DNA from: BOKV01 sp041987205 | Lineage (GTDB): Bacteria > Pseudomonadota > Alphaproteobacteria > Rhizobiales > Rhizobiaceae | Reading direction: 5' to 3' | NCBI GenBank assembly: GCA_041987205.1 | Contig: JBHIWX010000127.1 | Location: 1-9,968 of the forward strand | DNA length: 9,968 nucleotides | In this document: positions 6,711 through 9,968 of the stretch, piece after piece | How the letters are laid out: the number at the start of each line of letters is the position of its first letter | Position numbering within the stretch: the first letter of the stretch is position 1 | The notes under the pieces: model-generated | Told to the model about the DNA's origin: nothing | Databases searched by the model: none | What the model saw: only the letters and a program-made list of their open reading frames with translations | Made by a program: the position numbers and the translations under genes

Positions 6711-6715
6711 TCCTC
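6711..6715 (-). promoter_or_regulatory. Shine-Dalgarno site supporting the TTG start of queG
   Basis: GAGGA on the minus strand is 5 nt before the TTG at 6705. No ATG or GTG start is available near this point that would keep the conserved QueG N-terminus. Confidence 0.7.
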
Positions 6716-6744
6716 GCCGGCTCAACCTTGCCGGGAGCACCGTA

Positions 6745-7437
6745 TCAGAAATCGAGATCGACATAATGGGAGGCCGGCGGCAGGGCGGGCAGGCGGTCGG
6801 CGAGCAACGGCCGGAAGGAGGGTCGCGACTTGACGCGCGCATACCAGTCGCGCGCGGCCGGTTCGTCGTCCCAGCCGACCTCGCCCAGATAATCCATCAC
6901 GGAAATCGCGGCGGCGGCGGCCATGTCGGCATGCGAGATGCGCGGGCCGGCGAGCCAGTTGCGCGAGGCGGCAAGCCAGCCGACATACTTCATGTGGTTC
7001 TTCAGATTGGCCCTGCCGGCGCGGATCATCCCGGCATCGGGCGCACCGCCGCCTTCCTGGCCGCTTTTCAGCATCTTGAAGACCCGTTCGCCGACGAGGT
7101 AGCGCGAGACCTCGTCATCGAACTTGACGAGAAACCATTCGGCGAGCCGGCGCACCTCGGCGCGGGCATGCGGATTTTCCGGCATCAACCGCTTGTCGCG
7201 CATCATCGCGCCGCAGGTCTCGTCGAGATATTCGCCGGCGACCACCGCACCGCAAACCGGCTCGGCGTCGCCGTCAAGCAGTACGGGAAGCGTGCCGGCC
7301 GGGTTGGCCGCGAGGAATTCGCGGCGGCGCTGCCAGGGCTTTTCCTCGGCGAAGCTGGCCTGAAGGCCGTATTCGCCAAGCAGCAGCCTGACATAGCGCG
7401 ATGGCCCGGACATCGGGTGATGAAGCAGTCTGAGCAT
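6745..7437 (-). CDS. fzlA: GST-fold protein, probable FtsZ-binding division regulator FzlA
   Basis: Glutathione S-transferase-fold protein of 230 aa. The N-terminal thioredoxin-like domain shows LLHHPMSGPSRYVRLLLGE (4-22) and NPAGTLPVL (45-53, with the cis-Pro). The all-helical C-terminal domain contains the S168xxD171 N-cap motif in LAGPRISHADMAAAAA. The protein ends in an extended tail, RPLLADRLPALPPASHYVDLDF. Length, fold and tail fit FzlA, known from Caulobacter as an FtsZ-binding GST homologue that curves FtsZ filaments and links them to septal wall synthesis; its C-terminus has been reported to matter for that role. The placement beside uppP also fits an envelope or division job. The call is from recalled family features, not an alignment, and an ordinary GST is the alternative. 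The SD before the ATG is weak. There is a 98-bp gap to uppP and a 39-bp gap to queG. Confidence 0.72.
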   Translation of the reverse strand: MLRLLHHPMSGPSRYVRLLLGEYGLQASFAEEKPWQRRREFLAANPAGTLPVLLDGDAEPVCGAVVAGEYLDETCGAMMRDKRLMPENPHARAEVRRLAEWFLVKFDDEVSRYLVGERVFKMLKSGQEGGGAPDAGMIRAGRANLKNHMKYVGWLAASRNWLAGPRISHADMAAAAAISVMDYLGEVGWDDEPAARDWYARVKSRPSFRPLLADRLPALPPASHYVDLDF

Positions 7438-7535
7438 GGTGCAACCGTCTTTTTGTCCCGCACTTAAGGCGTTTTGCCCCCGAAGCGCAATCGCCTGCCA
7501 ACCCGACGAAGGTAAGGCAAGATGTCACGACAGGC

Positions 7536-8387
7536 TCAGGCGGGATGCACCGGCGCCCAGCCGAAGCCGTAGATCAGCACGATCAGGAGCAGGCCCAGCG
7601 CCAGCCGGTAGACGATGAAGGGCATGTAGGAGGCGCTGCGCAGCCAGCGCATCATCAGCGCGATGGCGACGAGCGCCGAGACGAAGGCGAGCGCGCCGCC
7701 GATCAGCGCGTCGGCCGTCAGGCGCGCATCGCCCGCCTGGAACAGGTCGACACCGATGAGAAGCCCGGCCGCGGCAATGGTCGGCACGGAAAGCAACAGC
7801 GCGAAGCGCGCCGAAAGCGGCCGGTCGAAGCCGAGGAAACGGCCCGCCGTCATGGTGATGCCGGAGCGGCTGACGCCCGGCACGATGGCGAGGCACTGCA
7901 TCGCGCCGATAAAGATGGCGCCGGCATAGGAAATCTCGCTGGTCGAAGAGCGCGTCGGCACGAAACGGTCGGCCACCCAGAGCACGATGCCGAAGATGAT
8001 CGTCATCCAGGCGATGATCGCGGTCGAGCGCAGCATGTTGGTGACGAGATCCTTGGCGAGGAAGCCCACCACGACGATCGGCAGGGTGGCGACGATGACC
8101 ATGACGAGCAGATGGAAGCGGGGCCCGGCCTTGCCGGTGATGCCGTCGAAGAAACCAAGGATCATCTCGGCGATATCGCGCCAGAAATACAGGATGACGG
8201 CGAGCAGCGTGCCGACATGCAGCGCGATGTCGAAAGCAAGCTGGTCGGCCGCCGTTCCCTGCGAGACGGCGAGGCCGGTCGCCTCCATAAGGTCGCGGCC
8301 GAGAATGAGATGCGCCGAGGACGAGATCGGCAGGAACTCGGTGATACCCTGCACGATGGCAAGGAACAGGATGTAGGGCAGTGCCAT
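7536..8387 (-). CDS. uppP: Undecaprenyl-diphosphate phosphatase
   Basis: UppP (BacA) is an inner-membrane phosphatase of 283 aa that converts undecaprenyl diphosphate to the monophosphate, returning the lipid carrier to peptidoglycan and polysaccharide synthesis; extra copies give bacitracin resistance. The two family signatures are present: QGITEFLPISSSAH (13-26), with the catalytic Glu and His, and PGVSRSG (170-176), with the essential Arg. Hydrophobic stretches at about 56-70, 93-111, 122-140, 154-169, 193-214, 226-246 and 257-276 fit a polytopic protein. The start is the ATG at 8387 (MALPYILFLAIVQG); upstream codons to 8441 encode unrelated residues (MPRRESCYGC...) and this start gives the usual family length. 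The SD is weak. It lies 117 bp after tadC and is probably the first gene of the uppP-fzlA-queG-SDR run. Confidence 0.95.
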   Translation of the reverse strand: MALPYILFLAIVQGITEFLPISSSAHLILGRDLMEATGLAVSQGTAADQLAFDIALHVGTLLAVILYFWRDIAEMILGFFDGITGKAGPRFHLLVMVIVATLPIVVVGFLAKDLVTNMLRSTAIIAWMTIIFGIVLWVADRFVPTRSSTSEISYAGAIFIGAMQCLAIVPGVSRSGITMTAGRFLGFDRPLSARFALLLSVPTIAAAGLLIGVDLFQAGDARLTADALIGGALAFVSALVAIALMMRWLRSASYMPFIVYRLALGLLLIVLIYGFGWAPVHPA

Positions 8388-8435
8388 CACGCGGCTCTTG
8401 GTTATTGCCGGGCAGCCATAGCATGATTCGCGGCG

Positions 8436-8463
8436 CGGCAACCGTTTCGCATCGGTGTTGCCG
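8436..8463 (-). other. Hairpin in the tadC-uppP gap
   Basis: CGGCAAC (8436-8442) pairs perfectly with GTTGCCG (8457-8463) around a 14-nt loop that can form a few extra pairs (CCG/CGG). It lies 41 nt after the tadC stop and about 48 nt before the uppP ATG. There is no T-run on the exit side, so it is not a classic intrinsic terminator. It may mark the boundary between the tad transcript and the uppP unit. Confidence 0.35.
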
Positions 8464-8504
8464 GAAGGGCCTCACCGCAAGTGGAGAAAGGTTTCCCGCC
8501 TTGA

Positions 8505-9488
8505 TCAGGTCTTGGCGAAAATCTGGATCATGGCCGGGCCCATGATGACCGCGAACAGGACCGGCAGGAAGAAGACGATCATCGGTACGGTCAGCTTCGG
8601 CGGCAGGGCGGCGGCCTTCTTCTCGGCTTCGGCCATACGCATGTCGCGGTTTTCCTGGGCGAGCACGCGCAGCGCGTGGGCGATCGGCGTACCGTAGCGC
8701 TCGGCCTGGATGAGCGCCATCGACACCGCCTTGACGCCGTCGAGGCCGGTGCGCTCGGCAAGGTTCTCGAAGGCCTTGCGCCGTTCCTGGAGGTAGGAAA
8801 GCTCGGCGTTGGTCAGGATCAGTTCCTCGGCCAGCGCAGGCGACTGGATGCCGATCTCGACGGCGACCTTCTTGAAGGCGGCCTCCAGCGACATGCCGGA
8901 TTCCACGCAGATCAGCAGCAGGTCGAGCGCATCCGGCCAGGCACGGCGGATGGAAAGCTGGCGCTTGCCGATCTGGTTCTTGACGAACAGGTTCGGGCCG
9001 TAAAAACCCGCCGCAGCCACGAAGATCGAGATCGACATCTTCACCATGAAGGGACGCTGCAGATTGAGCACCACGAAGACGTAGAACAGCGCCGCCAGGA
9101 ACATGATGAAGGGCAGCACGAGGCGGAAGAACAGGAACACGTAGATGTGCGACTGCTTGCGGTAACCGGCCATCTTCAGGTTGGAGAAGGTGGTTTCGTC
9201 GGCCAGCGCCTTGCGCAGGTTCAGCTTCTCGACGAGGTCGTGCATGAAGCCCGACGTGTCCTGCTTGAGCGAGCCGCGCGAATTCTGCTTGCTCTCGGCG
9301 GCCAGTCGCGCGCGCTCGCGGGCACGGATCTTGTCGCGCTCGAGCGCCGCCGACTTCATGCGCGAGGAAAGTTCGTCGCGCTGCAGGATCGGCATCGCCA
9401 GCGTCACGATCGTGGCGAAGACGGCGATCGCGCTCAGGATCGCCAGCATCGTCGCCGGTTCGAGGATCGTATAGGCCAGGTTCAGCAT
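8505..9488 (-). CDS. tadC: Tad pilus assembly membrane protein TadC
   Basis: Polytopic inner-membrane protein of the T2SSF (GspF/PilC-like) family, 327 aa. With TadB it forms the platform of the tight-adherence (Flp pilus) machine driven by the TadA/CpaF ATPase. Hydrophobic segments lie at about 14-34, 116-140, 152-168 and 300-323. Between the first two is a highly charged cytosolic stretch (about 36-112) rich in Arg, Lys and Glu. The T2SSF domain covers about 185-310, with PDALDLLLICVESGMSLEAA (185-204), ERTGLDG and the Gln/Glu-rich helix ALIQAERYGTPIAHALRVLA (258-277), typical of TadC. The ATG at 9488 is the only start that keeps the first membrane segment; its SD is poor, suggesting coupling to tadB, which ends 27 bp upstream. 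No tadD-like TPR gene follows in the window. Confidence 0.93.
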   Translation of the reverse strand: MLNLAYTILEPATMLAILSAIAVFATIVTLAMPILQRDELSSRMKSAALERDKIRARERARLAAESKQNSRGSLKQDTSGFMHDLVEKLNLRKALADETTFSNLKMAGYRKQSHIYVFLFFRLVLPFIMFLAALFYVFVVLNLQRPFMVKMSISIFVAAAGFYGPNLFVKNQIGKRQLSIRRAWPDALDLLLICVESGMSLEAAFKKVAVEIGIQSPALAEELILTNAELSYLQERRKAFENLAERTGLDGVKAVSMALIQAERYGTPIAHALRVLAQENRDMRMAEAEKKAAALPPKLTVPMIVFFLPVLFAVIMGPAMIQIFAKT

Positions 9489-9515
9489 GGCGCGCGCGGT
9501 TCCAAGGGTCGTTTC

Positions 9516-9968
9516 CTAGAAGTCGAAATTGATCATCTTCTTCATCACCAGGATGCCGATGGTCATCCAGAGGCCGGCGCAGATCAGCACGATGTTGCCG
9601 GTCTGGTCGGTGAAGAGGATTTTGATGTAGTCGGGCGTGGTCAGGTAGACGAGGATCATGACGACGAAGGGCAGCGCGCCGATGATCGCGCCCGATGCCT
9701 TGGCCTCGGCCGACATCGCCTGGATCTTGGCCTTCATCTTCTTGCGGTCGCGCAGCACCTTGGCGAGGTTGCCGAGCGCCTCGGAGAGATTGCCGCCCGC
9801 CGATTGCTGGATCGAAATCACGATAGCGAAGAAATTGGATTCCGCCAGCGGCATGTTCTCGTAGAGTTTGGATACCGCCTGCGAAAGCGGCAGGCCCATC
9901 TGCTGGGCCTCGATGATACGGCGGAACTCGGAGGCGACCGGCTCCTTGGATTCCCGGGCGATGATGGC
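9516..9968 (-). CDS. tadB: Tad pilus assembly membrane protein TadB (3' part, cut by window edge)
   Basis: C-terminal 150 residues of TadB; the frame is open to the window edge, so the start lies beyond 9968. An internal ATG at 9899 is not the gene start, since the codons before it read IARESKEPVASEFRRIIEAQQ, a good T2SSF match. The T2SSF pattern continues with MGLPLSQAVSKL, SIQQSAGGNLSEALGNLAKVLRDR and KIQAMSAEAKASG, followed by two membrane segments (about 93-109 and 125-143 of the visible part). It ends with KKMINFDF and a TAG stop. TadB pairs with TadC in the inner-membrane platform of the Flp pilus, and the 27-bp gap to tadC indicates one operon. Confidence 0.92.
   Translation of the reverse strand, partial: AIIARESKEPVASEFRRIIEAQQMGLPLSQAVSKLYENMPLAESNFFAIVISIQQSAGGNLSEALGNLAKVLRDRKKMKAKIQAMSAEAKASGAIIGALPFVVMILVYLTTPDYIKILFTDQTGNIVLICAGLWMTIGILVMKKMINFDF

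Noticed and set aside
6568..8426. Plus-strand frames of 299 and 293 aa opposite the GST-fold gene, queG and uppP
   Set aside because: Antisense shadows rich in Asp, Gly, Arg and His with no recognisable domain.
8411..8442. Promoter for uppP (TTGCCG ... TATGGC)
   Set aside because: Spacing is about 15 bp and both boxes are poor matches; the -35 part is also an arm of a hairpin.
7525..8475. 316-aa minus-strand frame overlapping uppP
   Set aside because: Out-of-frame shadow of uppP, extremely rich in Arg, His and Pro; uppP has all its family motifs in the other frame.

Overview
The window carries ten protein-coding genes, all on the minus strand, so transcription runs from high to low coordinates. 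Dense coding, high GC with G/C at third positions, and the gene families present (class II-type AroA, an FzlA-like GST-fold protein, TadB/TadC, and the aroA-cmk-rpsA order) point to the chromosome of an alphaproteobacterium, most likely Hyphomicrobiales (Rhizobiales). The genus cannot be fixed from the sequence alone. I see no IS element, phage gene, CRISPR array, rRNA or tRNA.

In transcription order: the right edge holds the end of a tight-adherence pilus operon, tadB (3' part only, 9516-9968) and tadC (8505-9488). After a 117-bp gap comes an envelope and housekeeping run: uppP (7536-8387), an FzlA-like GST-fold gene (6745-7437), queG (5557-6705, TTG start) and an atypical NAD(P)-binding SDR (4691-5560), whose ATG overlaps the queG stop. 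Next is a small secreted four-cysteine protein of unknown function (4275-4613). After a 209-bp gap with tandem GC-rich hairpins come aroA (2674-4065) and cmk (2045-2677), overlapping by GTGA. A probable intrinsic terminator follows cmk, and then rpsA (18-1733) lies behind a long hairpin-rich leader.

Functionally the window combines shikimate synthesis (AroA), CMP recycling (Cmk), translation initiation (S1), tRNA queuosine maturation (QueG), lipid-carrier recycling for cell-wall synthesis (UppP), probable control of division constriction (FzlA-like) and Tad pilus assembly (TadB/TadC). It reads as core genome. No new multi-gene system is evident. The points most worth a second look are the rpsA leader, the hairpins before aroA, the active-site glycine in the class II AroA, the secreted four-Cys protein, and the uppP/fzlA pairing.
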